From assembly GCA_944391855.1 (NCBI GenBank), contig CALXVB010000008.1, positions 1 through 52,846 on the forward strand: a stretch of DNA of 52,846 bases. Reading direction: 5' to 3'. The notes under the pieces are model-generated. The model did no database searches, was not told where the DNA came from, and saw only the letters and a list, made by a program, of their open reading frames with translations. The number at the start of each line of letters is the position of its first letter. Position 1 is the first letter of the stretch. Below, piece by piece: positions 43,257 to 51,347 of the stretch. Made by a program: the position numbers and the translations under genes. The stretch comes from an uncultured Clostridia bacterium (lineage in GTDB: Bacteria > Bacillota > Clostridia > TANB77 > CAG-508).

Positions 43257-43304
43257 AAAAAAAGATTTTAAACAATTGGTAAATATGTTTAAAATCCTTT
43301 TTTA
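43257..43304 (-). terminator. Terminator of the coat-protein operon
   Basis: AAAAAAAGATTTTAAAC pairs with GTTTAAAATCCTTTTTT, with T-rich flanks. It lies between the second coat gene and the M23 peptidase. Confidence 0.75.
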
Positions 43305-43363
43305 TTTTAGTTTTATTTCTCTTTTCTTTAATTTGCTCTTAATATCTTCATTTTTCTTTTAAT

Positions 43364-43606
43364 TTATTGTAACTCTGTCTTTACAGTTTGAATTTCCGTA
43401 ATGCTAGCAGGTTGCGCAGGCTTATAATAACCTTTTGCTTCTGCTGTTTTGAAAAGTTCATATTGAAAACTTTCATCACTATTTCTTATTTGCTGAAAAG
43501 CTTGTCTTAATTGCATATTTTCAGTTTCTGATATTGCTGTTTGATATGAACCTAAACTTGCTTTTACTCCTGATAAAATATCGTTTACCATTGTTTTTTC
43601 ATCCAT
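43364..43606 (-). CDS. CotF-like spore coat protein
   Basis: This 80-residue protein matches the CotF/YhcQ coat family: NDILSGVKASLGSYQTAISE, NMQLRQAFQQIRNSDESFQY and LFKTAEAKGYYKPAQPAS. It is expected to enter the outer spore layers. GGAGGTG precedes the ATG. It lies 48 bases after the 62-residue coat gene, in the same small operon. Confidence 0.88.
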   Translation of the reverse strand: MDEKTMVNDILSGVKASLGSYQTAISETENMQLRQAFQQIRNSDESFQYELFKTAEAKGYYKPAQPASITEIQTVKTELQ

Positions 43607-43654
43607 TTTCTATACACCTCCACTTTTTTCACTACTTAATAATTATTTTAAAAA

Positions 43655-43843
43655 TTAATTATTTAAAAAAGACATCAATTTTTGTTTTGTATTAAGACTA
43701 TCTTGTGCTGCCTTTGTAAACATTTGCTTTATTTGAGGATCTACTGCTTGAGATGCATAAGTATTTAGTTTTTGATAAGTAGTCTCATGTGCACCAATAA
43801 AGTGTCTTAAGTTTTGTAGCTCTACTTGACTTAAATTAGGCAT
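43655..43843 (-). CDS. Small spore coat-like protein
   Basis: This 62-residue helical protein reads LSQVELQNLRHFIGAHETTY, QKLNTYASQAVDPQIKQMF and ends QKLMSFLNN. It matches the short partner that accompanies CotF-like genes in Clostridia and resembles the N-terminal half of two-part coat proteins. GAAAGGA precedes the ATG. A sporulation-type promoter candidate lies 36 bases upstream. Confidence 0.83.
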   Translation of the reverse strand: MPNLSQVELQNLRHFIGAHETTYQKLNTYASQAVDPQIKQMFTKAAQDSLNTKQKLMSFLNN

Positions 43844-43878
43844 TTAAAATCATTCCTTTCATTATTATTTTCTGTTTC

Positions 43879-43908
43879 TATTATGCGTATTTTTTTCTAA
43901 TTTTATAC
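43879..43908 (-). promoter_or_regulatory. Candidate sporulation-sigma promoter for coat genes
   Basis: Minus-strand GTATA (43908-43904), an 18-base spacer and CATAATA (43885-43879) resemble the late-sporulation (sigma-G-like) pattern GYATA...CATNNTA. There is no good sigma-A promoter in the gap. It directly follows the pcrA terminator. Confidence 0.4.
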
Positions 43909-43910
43909 AA

Positions 43911-43940
43911 AAAAGTTAGAGCATTTTTACTCTAACTTTT
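43911..43940 (-). terminator. Terminator of pcrA
   Basis: AAAAGTTAGAG pairs with CTCTAACTTTT (11 bp) around an 8-base loop, followed on the minus strand by TTTTTTG. Confidence 0.85.
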
Positions 43941-44022
43941 AATTTTTTACATTATTATCCTATAATACTTTTCCAGATAAACTTTCTTCATATTTTCTCC
44001 GCATTATTGTAAAATTTATTTT

Positions 44023-46326
44023 TTAAATAATTTCAAGATTAGCAAATTTAGCCATTAATCTCTTATGTCCTGCTTTATCGAATGAAATATCTAGTTTAAA
44101 ATCGTCTCCCTCTTCTTCTATTTTGTTAATTACTCCTTCTCCAAATCTCTTGTGGTATATACGTTGTCCTTCTTTGTATTTAGAAATATCTGCTTCTGAA
44201 TTTACTTTTTTATTATTCAATGAACTTAAAAAACTTTCTGCTGTCTTAAATTTGAATCCAGAATCAAATGAACTCGCTGCCACTTTGTTTCCTACAAAAC
44301 TATTGTTATTGTCTATCTTATATGTTTTTACTTGTTTGTTAGTTCCATACTCCCATTTATATGTACTATCTTCAAATTCATCGTTTTTTGAATTATCTAA
44401 ACTTTCATATCCATCTAATAATTCTGATGGAATTTCATTTACAAACCTAGATATTTGGTTATAGCTTGTTGAACCAAATATTGTTCTTTTTTTAGAACAA
44501 GTTAAGTATAAATATTGTTTTGCTCTAGTAATTCCTACATAAAATAAACGTCTTTCTTCTTCTATTTCTTTTGGTTCTCCAATTGATTTATTACCAGGGA
44601 AAATCCCCTCTTCTAATCCAACTAGGAATACTACTGGAAATTCTAACCCTTTTGCACTATGTAGTGTCATAAGAGTTACAGAATCTTCTGAATCTTCCAT
44701 TCCGTCAATATCACTACTTAATGTAATTCCTTCTAAGAAATCTCCTAAAGTATTTTCTGCCTCTTCCTCTTCAAATTCTATAGCAACAGTTAAAAATTCT
44801 TCTAAGTTTTCTATTCTAGTTTCAGCCTCTGTAGTGTTTTCAAGTTCTAATGCTTTTACATATCCTGTTTTATTTAAAGTCTCCTTTATTAGCTCAGATA
44901 TGCTTAATTCTCCTATTTTACTTCTTAAGTATTCTATTGTTTGTACAAATTCATTTGCATTTGCTTTTACTCTATTTAGTCCATACTCGTCTGCATGCTT
45001 TATAATGTCAAACATAGAAAGTCCTGTTTTTTCTGATATCTCTTGTATATTATCTATACTTGTTTTTCCTATACCTCTTTTAGGTTCATTTATTATTCTC
45101 TTTAACGAAATATTATCAGAAAAGTTATATATCAATCTTAAATATGAAATAATATCTTTAATTTCTTTTCTTTCATAGAATTTAAGTCCACCAACTATTT
45201 TATATGGTATTCCTTCTCTTCTTAATATTTCCTCTATTGCTCTTGATTGTGAGTTCATCCTGTATAAAATTGTAAAATCTGAATATTTAAAATATTCTTC
45301 TCTTCTTAGATGATTTATTTCTTCTGCAATAAATCTCCCTTCGTCATATTCATCATCAGATTTATGTATTACTGGTAATTTTCCTTCTTCATTTTCTGTC
45401 CATAATTTTTTCTCGTATTTATTTTCATTATGTTTTATTACACTATTTGCAGCTTTTAATATGTTTCCAGTGCATCTATAATTTTGCTCTAATTTTACTA
45501 TTTTAGTTCTAGGAAAATCTTTTTCAAAGTTTAAAATATTTGTAATATCAGCACCTCTAAAGCTATATATTCCTTGGTCGTTGTCTCCTACGACTGTTAT
45601 ATTTCCATATTTAGAGGCTAAGATTGTAACTAAAGTAAATTGTGCCTTGTTTGTATCTTGGTATTCATCTACTAAAACATAATGGAATTTATTTGTATAA
45701 TATTCTAAAGCATCTTCATTTTCTATAAGTATTCTTATTGTGTAGTTAATAATATCATCAAAGTCTATTGCGTTATTCTCTTTTAGTCTTTGTTGATAAA
45801 GTTCATATATTCTTCCTATTACTTCTTTTCTGTAATCTCCTGTGAATTTTGTTTGATATGCTTTTGGCTCTAGCATTTCGTTTTTACCATTACTAATTTC
45901 AGCTAGAACACTTCTATCCGTAAACATTTTGTCATCTACTTTTAATGTTTTCATACATTCTTTAATAAGTGTCCTTTGATCAGAGGTATCAAAAATTAAA
46001 AATGAATGATCAAATCCTAATCTATCTATATATTTTCTTAAAATACGTACACAGATAGAGTGGAAAGTTCCTATCCACATATCTTTTGCCGCTTCCCCTA
46101 CAAGCTTTTCTACTCTTTCTTTCATTTCATTTGCTGCTTTATTAGTAAAAGTAATTGCTAATATATTCCATGGTTTAATATATTTTTCACTCATTAAATA
46201 TGCTATTTTATGTGTTAATACCTTGGTTTTTCCGCTTCCTGCACCAGCTATTACCAAACATGGTCCTTCAGTTTCTAAAACTGCTTCTTTTTGTTTATTA
46301 TTTAAGCCTTCTATTAAATCCTGCAT
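44023..46326 (-). CDS. pcrA: ATP-dependent DNA helicase PcrA/UvrD
   Basis: This 767-residue superfamily 1A helicase has motif Q/I LNNKQKEAV...VIAGAGSGKTK (Walker A about 27-34), Ia AITFTNKAANEM, Ib WIGTFHSICVRIL, II YVLVDEYQDTN, III GDNDQGIYSFRGA, IV LEQNYRC, V LMTLHSAKGLEF and VI RRLFYVGITRA. The C-terminus has the RNA-polymerase-binding Tudor-like fold (GQRIYHKRFGEGVINKIEEE). It acts in repair and replication restart. The start is ATG at 46326, with AAAGGA upstream; an earlier in-frame start lacks a site. Confidence 0.96.
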   Translation of the reverse strand: MQDLIEGLNNKQKEAVLETEGPCLVIAGAGSGKTKVLTHKIAYLMSEKYIKPWNILAITFTNKAANEMKERVEKLVGEAAKDMWIGTFHSICVRILRKYIDRLGFDHSFLIFDTSDQRTLIKECMKTLKVDDKMFTDRSVLAEISNGKNEMLEPKAYQTKFTGDYRKEVIGRIYELYQQRLKENNAIDFDDIINYTIRILIENEDALEYYTNKFHYVLVDEYQDTNKAQFTLVTILASKYGNITVVGDNDQGIYSFRGADITNILNFEKDFPRTKIVKLEQNYRCTGNILKAANSVIKHNENKYEKKLWTENEEGKLPVIHKSDDEYDEGRFIAEEINHLRREEYFKYSDFTILYRMNSQSRAIEEILRREGIPYKIVGGLKFYERKEIKDIISYLRLIYNFSDNISLKRIINEPKRGIGKTSIDNIQEISEKTGLSMFDIIKHADEYGLNRVKANANEFVQTIEYLRSKIGELSISELIKETLNKTGYVKALELENTTEAETRIENLEEFLTVAIEFEEEEAENTLGDFLEGITLSSDIDGMEDSEDSVTLMTLHSAKGLEFPVVFLVGLEEGIFPGNKSIGEPKEIEEERRLFYVGITRAKQYLYLTCSKKRTIFGSTSYNQISRFVNEIPSELLDGYESLDNSKNDEFEDSTYKWEYGTNKQVKTYKIDNNNSFVGNKVAASSFDSGFKFKTAESFLSSLNNKKVNSEADISKYKEGQRIYHKRFGEGVINKIEEEGDDFKLDISFDKAGHKRLMAKFANLEII

Positions 46327-46411
46327 TTTATATAATTCCTTTCTTAAACTTATGTAAATTGCTGTTTTTACCAATTTCAGGTGTATATTCTAAACATTTA
46401 TTTGCTATTTT

Positions 46412-46440
46412 ATTCTACATTATCTTGGTAAGTTTTTCAA
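46412..46440 (-). promoter_or_regulatory. Promoter of pcrA
   Basis: Minus-strand TTGAAA (46440-46435), a 17-base spacer and TAGAAT (46417-46412), between the glycosyltransferase stop and the pcrA start. Confidence 0.65.
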
Positions 46441-46480
46441 GCGAACAGAAGAAAATATTTTTACATTTTAGGCTTAATAT

Positions 46481-48040
46481 TTAGTCTTTATATAATATAT
46501 CAATATTTTCGTTATATTCTTCTATTTTGAAACCTTTATCTATCAAAGTCTCTTTGGAAGTTTCGTCTCTATCAAGCACATAAATTGTATCATCATCTAT
46601 TTGATTATTATAAAAGATATATCTTCCATAAGACCATACAGCACCTCTATCTATAACAGCTGTTTCCTCGAACTCTTGTGGAGAAGTTCTACTTCCAATT
46701 AATGTGTATATATATGGTTGTATAGCTCTAACTCTAAAATTTACTTTTTTTCCATCGAATTTTTCAGTTTCTTCTATATATTCCGTTACGCTTACTGCCT
46801 CATTATTAAATGATAAATTTGTGTTTTCTTTTCCATAAACTCCAAAATAGTATGTTAAAAATGCTATATAAAATATAATGTATATTGCAATAATAAAATT
46901 AAAAATTGCTTTTCTATTATTTAATACATATATTATTCCAAGTGCAGTATAGTATATAAGTGAAATATATATAGAATTCATTCTGCCTACTCCTGGCTCT
47001 ACTAAAATATTACATATTACTACTGCCAAGAAATTTACTATCATTATTATATCTAATGATAATTGTTTTTCTTTTATATTTTCCTTTATCTTTTTTACTG
47101 AATCTATAAATCCAATTGCAGTAAAAGGTATACTTATATAATATAGTGTTCCGAATATAGGAAATGCATTATAATCATTTATATCAAATGCAAACATTGA
47201 TTTAAATAAGTATAAAATATTGCGAGGAATACTACTGATGTTCATTTCTCCAGCTCTAAAAGTCCACATTTTTAAAACTGATATAAAAGGCAATTTTATT
47301 TCTTCTATTACTCCATAATTTACTAATACAGATAGAATAAGTGGCAGAGCAAGTAATCCTAATGGAATTCCTAATATTATTATATTTAATATTTTTATTT
47401 TCTTTATATATAGCAGGTATATGAATAAAACTAATAACATAATTGGTATTATTATATAGCTTAGGGCATATGTATATAAAGTTATTCCAAAAAGTATACC
47501 TGCTAGAAAATATAATATTTTAGACTTTTTATTAACTGCTTTAGTTAGTATATATATTGAGATTAATAGCATTGATGATAATAAATTACAGTCCAATGCC
47601 CATCTTGCTTGCATAAAATGCCATGGACAGATAACAATTAGAAATTCTACTAATATTGCGAGTTTTTTATTCTTAAAGTCTTTTGTTAATAAAAATCCAA
47701 AAATCATAAATAATACTGAAAATATGAATGCTGGAAGTCTAACTACTGTAAGACTAAATCCAAATAGCTTAATAAGTATTGCTGCTAAATATGTATATAA
47801 TGCGCTTTGTCCTCCTCCATAGTTAATCATATATACTGGATAAGTATTTCCAAATCTATCTGTACCATAATTTGCTATTGCATAGGCATCATACATAGTC
47901 CCTGCTTCATCTACATTAATTCCTATTGGTATTTTTCCAAATCCTATAACTCTTGTCAAAATACCAACTAACATAATTATAATTAATATAATAGCGTATT
48001 TATCTAATTTTTTATATTTATTATTTTGTTCCTTTTCCAT
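46481..48040 (-). CDS. GT-C (PMT/GT39-like) membrane glycosyltransferase
   Basis: This 519-residue protein has about 10-11 membrane helices. The first external loop GINVDEAGTMYDAYAIANYG carries the acidic pair (D44, E45) of GT-C enzymes, followed by GGGQSALYTYLAAILIKLFG, ICPWHFMQARWALDCNLL and a C-terminal external domain (about 400-519). Such enzymes move sugars from polyprenyl phosphate to a glycan or protein outside the membrane. GAGGGG precedes the ATG. It lies 21 bases after the transglutaminase-like gene, as the last gene of the operon. Confidence 0.85.
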   Translation of the reverse strand: MEKEQNNKYKKLDKYAIILIIIMLVGILTRVIGFGKIPIGINVDEAGTMYDAYAIANYGTDRFGNTYPVYMINYGGGQSALYTYLAAILIKLFGFSLTVVRLPAFIFSVLFMIFGFLLTKDFKNKKLAILVEFLIVICPWHFMQARWALDCNLLSSMLLISIYILTKAVNKKSKILYFLAGILFGITLYTYALSYIIIPIMLLVLFIYLLYIKKIKILNIIILGIPLGLLALPLILSVLVNYGVIEEIKLPFISVLKMWTFRAGEMNISSIPRNILYLFKSMFAFDINDYNAFPIFGTLYYISIPFTAIGFIDSVKKIKENIKEKQLSLDIIMIVNFLAVVICNILVEPGVGRMNSIYISLIYYTALGIIYVLNNRKAIFNFIIAIYIIFYIAFLTYYFGVYGKENTNLSFNNEAVSVTEYIEETEKFDGKKVNFRVRAIQPYIYTLIGSRTSPQEFEETAVIDRGAVWSYGRYIFYNNQIDDDTIYVLDRDETSKETLIDKGFKIEEYNENIDILYKD

Positions 48041-48061
48041 ATTTTTTCCCCTCGTACTATA

Positions 48062-49162
48062 CTATTTAGAAATGTCATCATTTCTTACGTTTGTATTTTC
48101 TCTTGCGTTATCTTGTTCAATTCTTTTAAAATTTATTCCTTGAACATTGCTTTTCATTGTTTCTCTGAAATTTTCCTTCTCTGCTGCAGGAAGTTTTTCT
48201 CTTTCTTCTAACCTTTTTCTTTTATTTATTGCATTATGTATTATTTGAGCAATATTAATTTTTTTGTTTCTTTCTTGTATATTTTTTCGTCCCAGATGAC
48301 TTTTAAATTCTGGGTATAAATCTATTGACGTGTTACATTTTGGAAGTGTCGTATCATCTGTTAAATGGTATGGCTTGTCCTTTTCCGAGCATCTTAAAAA
48401 GTCTTCATCACTTTTTAAGCAATATTTAGGACTAATTCTTTTCCTTATATTTGAATAATCCCAGGTTAAATCGGCATTAAACCATTCTCCATCTAACTTT
48501 GCCATATTATATGTATGACTAGTTTCATCTTCTCCCTCCATACTATAGCAAATTATTGATTCAATTCCTACTAAACTTAGAGTTTGTCTTAATACCTCAC
48601 AATATCCTTGACAAACCGCTGTATTTAATAATACAGCATTTTCTAGATTTCTACATGTTTCTTCATTTAATTTTGCATACTCACTTTTTGTTTTTATCGC
48701 TTCCTGATCATAATCAATCATATGTGCAAGTCTTGTATAAATAGTCTTGAACTTTTCTTTATCGCTCTTTCCGTCTAAATCAGCAACTATTCTTTCTAAT
48801 TTATATCTTATTATTGAATACTTTATAGTATCTATTTTTCTAGCACAAGTATTTTCTCTTGCCCCAACTAAAACTTCTCTTATTCCATGTTTTGTTAGCA
48901 TACTTACAGGTGCCTCTGCTATCGTATCACAATAATAGTACATGTTTAAATCACCAGAATTAGTCTGTATTCCTAACTGGTCTAACCTTTCTATGTCTGA
49001 TGGTTTTACTCTTATGTATATACTTTTATTGTTTCTACAAATATCTATTACTTGCCTTAATAAATTTGTTGGCACTTTATCTAATAATAATACTTTTTCG
49101 TCATCTTTCCTCTTAACTAGTTTTATATTATTATATATCGTATCCTCGCTATTTTTCTCAAT
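48062..49162 (-). CDS. Transglutaminase-like protein, probable ATT start
   Basis: The core is a transglutaminase-like domain: NTAVCQGYCEVLRQTLSLVG (nucleophile C184), SHTYNMAKLDGEWFNADLTWD (H216, D231). An N-terminal helical region (about 1-90) has no signal peptide, and the C-terminal tail is long and charged (about 275-366). A GTG at 49075 is the first conventional start but has no ribosome site. The frame is open upstream through KNSEDTIYNNIKLVKRKDDE to a stop near 49187, and the only site, GGAAGAGAG, precedes an ATT at 49162. I use that start (366 residues). The domain is often a peptidase rather than a cross-linker; substrate unknown. Confidence 0.78.
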   Translation of the reverse strand: MEKNSEDTIYNNIKLVKRKDDEKVLLLDKVPTNLLRQVIDICRNNKSIYIRVKPSDIERLDQLGIQTNSGDLNMYYYCDTIAEAPVSMLTKHGIREVLVGARENTCARKIDTIKYSIIRYKLERIVADLDGKSDKEKFKTIYTRLAHMIDYDQEAIKTKSEYAKLNEETCRNLENAVLLNTAVCQGYCEVLRQTLSLVGIESIICYSMEGEDETSHTYNMAKLDGEWFNADLTWDYSNIRKRISPKYCLKSDEDFLRCSEKDKPYHLTDDTTLPKCNTSIDLYPEFKSHLGRKNIQERNKKINIAQIIHNAINKRKRLEEREKLPAAEKENFRETMKSNVQGINFKRIEQDNARENTNVRNDDISK

Positions 49163-49193
49163 AGCTTTTCTCTCTTCCTTTTATAATACTAAT

Positions 49194-49793
49194 TTAAATA
49201 ACTAATTTTTTATTCTCTATTTTTATTTTCTTGTTTTCTTCTAATCTTTTAATTTTACTTCTTGCTAATAAATTTATAACACAATTATTTAAATTTATAT
49301 TTTTTATAAAGCTTTTATCTATATCTATTGCAATTTTTCTTGTTATATTCATTTCATCTAATGTAATTTGATTTAATTTACTAATTTTATTCATATTAGA
49401 AAGTATTATTTTATCGCAATTGTATAAATATACTTCGTTTATACTAGACTCATTAAAGTTTTCTTCGATTTCTATGTTTGTACAAAATGAAAGTTTAAGT
49501 TTTTGTAAATTTAATTTACATTTAGAGTTAATCTTACAATTATTTAATTCTAATATTTCTAGATTATTCAAACTTTCTAATATATTTATTTCTTTTTCTG
49601 ATAATTCATAATTTTTTAGTATACATTTCTTTAAATTATTAAAAAGTAGTAAATCATTTAGTAAAAAATCTTTAAAATAATCTAAAGTGATTAATTCTAT
49701 TTTATTTAAATCTTCTTTAGTTATTTCTTCTATTTTTTTACTTAATATTCCTTGTAAAATTTCTTTTAATTCTTTACTTTGTATTTCCACCAT
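49194..49793 (-). CDS. Leucine-rich-repeat-like protein
   Basis: This 199-residue protein has irregular leucine-rich repeats (LKKCILKNYELSEKEINILE, SLNNLEILELNNCKI, LQKLKLSFCTNIEI, INEVYLYNCDKIIL, LNQITLDEMNITRKIA), with no signal peptide or membrane helix. The LxxLxLxxC/N pattern suggests a binding scaffold of the cysteine-containing LRR type. GGGAAAG precedes the ATG. It leads the operon with the transglutaminase-like and glycosyltransferase genes, 31 bases before the former. No function can be assigned. Confidence 0.7.
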   Translation of the reverse strand: MVEIQSKELKEILQGILSKKIEEITKEDLNKIELITLDYFKDFLLNDLLLFNNLKKCILKNYELSEKEINILESLNNLEILELNNCKINSKCKLNLQKLKLSFCTNIEIEENFNESSINEVYLYNCDKIILSNMNKISKLNQITLDEMNITRKIAIDIDKSFIKNINLNNCVINLLARSKIKRLEENKKIKIENKKLVI

Positions 49794-49883
49794 TATACTT
49801 TCCCTATTCTTCTATCTTATTTATATTCAAATTTATATTCAAAATAATACTACAATACTAGGATAAAAGCAATAATATTTTAG

Positions 49884-50186
49884 TTATATATTCATAGCAA
49901 AAACCCCTATAATAAATCCTAATATATTTCCTATAGCAGATATTCTTCCATTATATAGTCTATTTGCTTCTAATGTAAGTTCCCCTGATACTATATAAAC
50001 CATTGCACCTGCTGAAAAAGCTAGACACATTGCTATTATTTCTACAGAAATTTTTCCTACTATTCCTCCAATTAATGCACCAATTCCTGTTGTTATTCCT
50101 GATAATATTACATAATATATAACCTTAGAAATTTTCATGCCACCATTTTTCATTGGTACCGCCATAGCTATGCCTTCTGGTAGATT
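49884..50186 (-). pseudogene. ZIP metal transporter, C-terminal remnant
   Basis: The ORF (93 residues from an ATG at 50165) is the C-terminal half of a ZIP-family metal permease: AVPMKNGGMKISKVIYYVIL, SGITTGIGALIGGIVGK, CLAFSAGAMVYIVSGEL and GNILGFIIGV. Homology extends upstream of that ATG as NLPEGIAM, the core of the conserved HNxPEG metal-binding motif, to 50186. At 50187-50189 a stop codon appears and the similarity ends. The N-terminal helices are missing. The break adjoins the RhuM/serine-recombinase pair, so the gene was probably split by integration. The remnant is unlikely to transport metal. Confidence 0.82.
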
Positions 50187-50205
50187 CTAAAGTAGACAGT
50201 TAGCT

Positions 50206-51228
50206 TTAATTTTTTCCTTCAATATTGTTTTTACATTCTTCTATTATTCTATCAAAATCAGAAATATAATTTTTATCTTGCTCTTCTCTAAACTTCTCAT
50301 ACTCATTTTCTGCAAATTCTTTTGCCATCTCTGCTGAAATACTTCCTTTACCTTTTAATATATCATACCTATTAGTTTTTAGCATAGTGTTTAATTCTTC
50401 AACCCAATCTTGCATTTTCATTGGTATTTGTCTTTTTGCCCTATTTTCTGCAATGTCTAAATACATATTTACTATGTCTTGTAAAAACTCTAATTCTTTT
50501 GATGTTAAATAGTTTTTTGCAATAGAGACATCACTTTTTAAAATTTTTCCATCAGGAGATTGTTTCCAAGAAGTCAAACCCATATGTTCTTTTTTACTGC
50601 TTGCTCTATGGTATATAATCTCAGCCGCAGTCTCGTTTGTAATAGCATAATGAAATTTATTTTGAATAGTTGCATAAAAATCCTTTGCGATTTCAGAATT
50701 TTTATTATAATCAATACTGCATTCAGCAAAAATATCTGTTACTTTTTGATAAAATCTTCTTTCACTTGTTCTAATCTCCTTTATGATTTCTAATAATTCA
50801 TCAAAATAATCTTTTCCATATTTTGCGGGATTTTTTAATTTTTCTTTATTTATGCTGTATCCTTTTATAATATATGATTTTAATATTTCTGTAGCCCATT
50901 GCCTAAACTTTGTTGCTTTTTTTGAGTTTGCTCTATATCCCACAGCAATAATCATATCTAAATTATAATAATCTATATTTCTAGTAACTCTCCTTCCTCC
51001 TTCATTTTGAACTGTTGCAAATTTTGCAACAGTTGAATTTCTTTCAAGTTCTCCTTCCAGATATATATTGTTTATATGCCTAGAAATATCTGATTTATCT
51101 TTATCAAATAATTCTGCAATTTTATTGAGTGGTAACCAAATTGTTTCATTGTATAAAAAAGCTTCTACCTCTATTTTACTATTTTCATCTTCGTAAATAA
51201 TTAAATCTCCTTTAGTTAATTCTTGCAT
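50206..51228 (-). CDS. RhuM family protein
   Basis: This 340-residue protein is of the virulence RhuM family: IWLPLNKIAELFDKDKSDISRHINNIY, GGRRVTRNIDYYNLDMIIAVGYRANSKKATKFRQWATEIL and FYATIQNKFHYAITNETAAEIIYHRA. Despite the name, its members occur widely on phages and mobile islands and their biochemical role is unknown. The N-terminal part looks like a DNA-binding helix-turn-helix (LNKIAELFDKDKSDISRHI). AAGGAGG precedes the ATG and a consensus promoter lies upstream. It sits 20 bases from the broken ZIP gene, as likely cargo of the element. Confidence 0.9.
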   Translation of the reverse strand: MQELTKGDLIIYEDENSKIEVEAFLYNETIWLPLNKIAELFDKDKSDISRHINNIYLEGELERNSTVAKFATVQNEGGRRVTRNIDYYNLDMIIAVGYRANSKKATKFRQWATEILKSYIIKGYSINKEKLKNPAKYGKDYFDELLEIIKEIRTSERRFYQKVTDIFAECSIDYNKNSEIAKDFYATIQNKFHYAITNETAAEIIYHRASSKKEHMGLTSWKQSPDGKILKSDVSIAKNYLTSKELEFLQDIVNMYLDIAENRAKRQIPMKMQDWVEELNTMLKTNRYDILKGKGSISAEMAKEFAENEYEKFREEQDKNYISDFDRIIEECKNNIEGKN

Positions 51229-51262
51229 TAGTGCCCTCCTTTTGTTGTGAACTTTTGTTTGT

Positions 51263-51291
51263 ATTTTATAGGTTTTTTATCTATTTGTCAA
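51263..51291 (-). promoter_or_regulatory. Consensus promoter of the RhuM gene
   Basis: Minus-strand TTGACA (51291-51286), a 17-base spacer and TAAAAT (51268-51263). A second TTGACA lies about 15 bases further upstream. Confidence 0.75.
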
Positions 51292-51347
51292 GAGTTCTGT
51301 CAAAATTCTTTCAGAATCGTATATAAATATTATCTATTCAATTTAGA

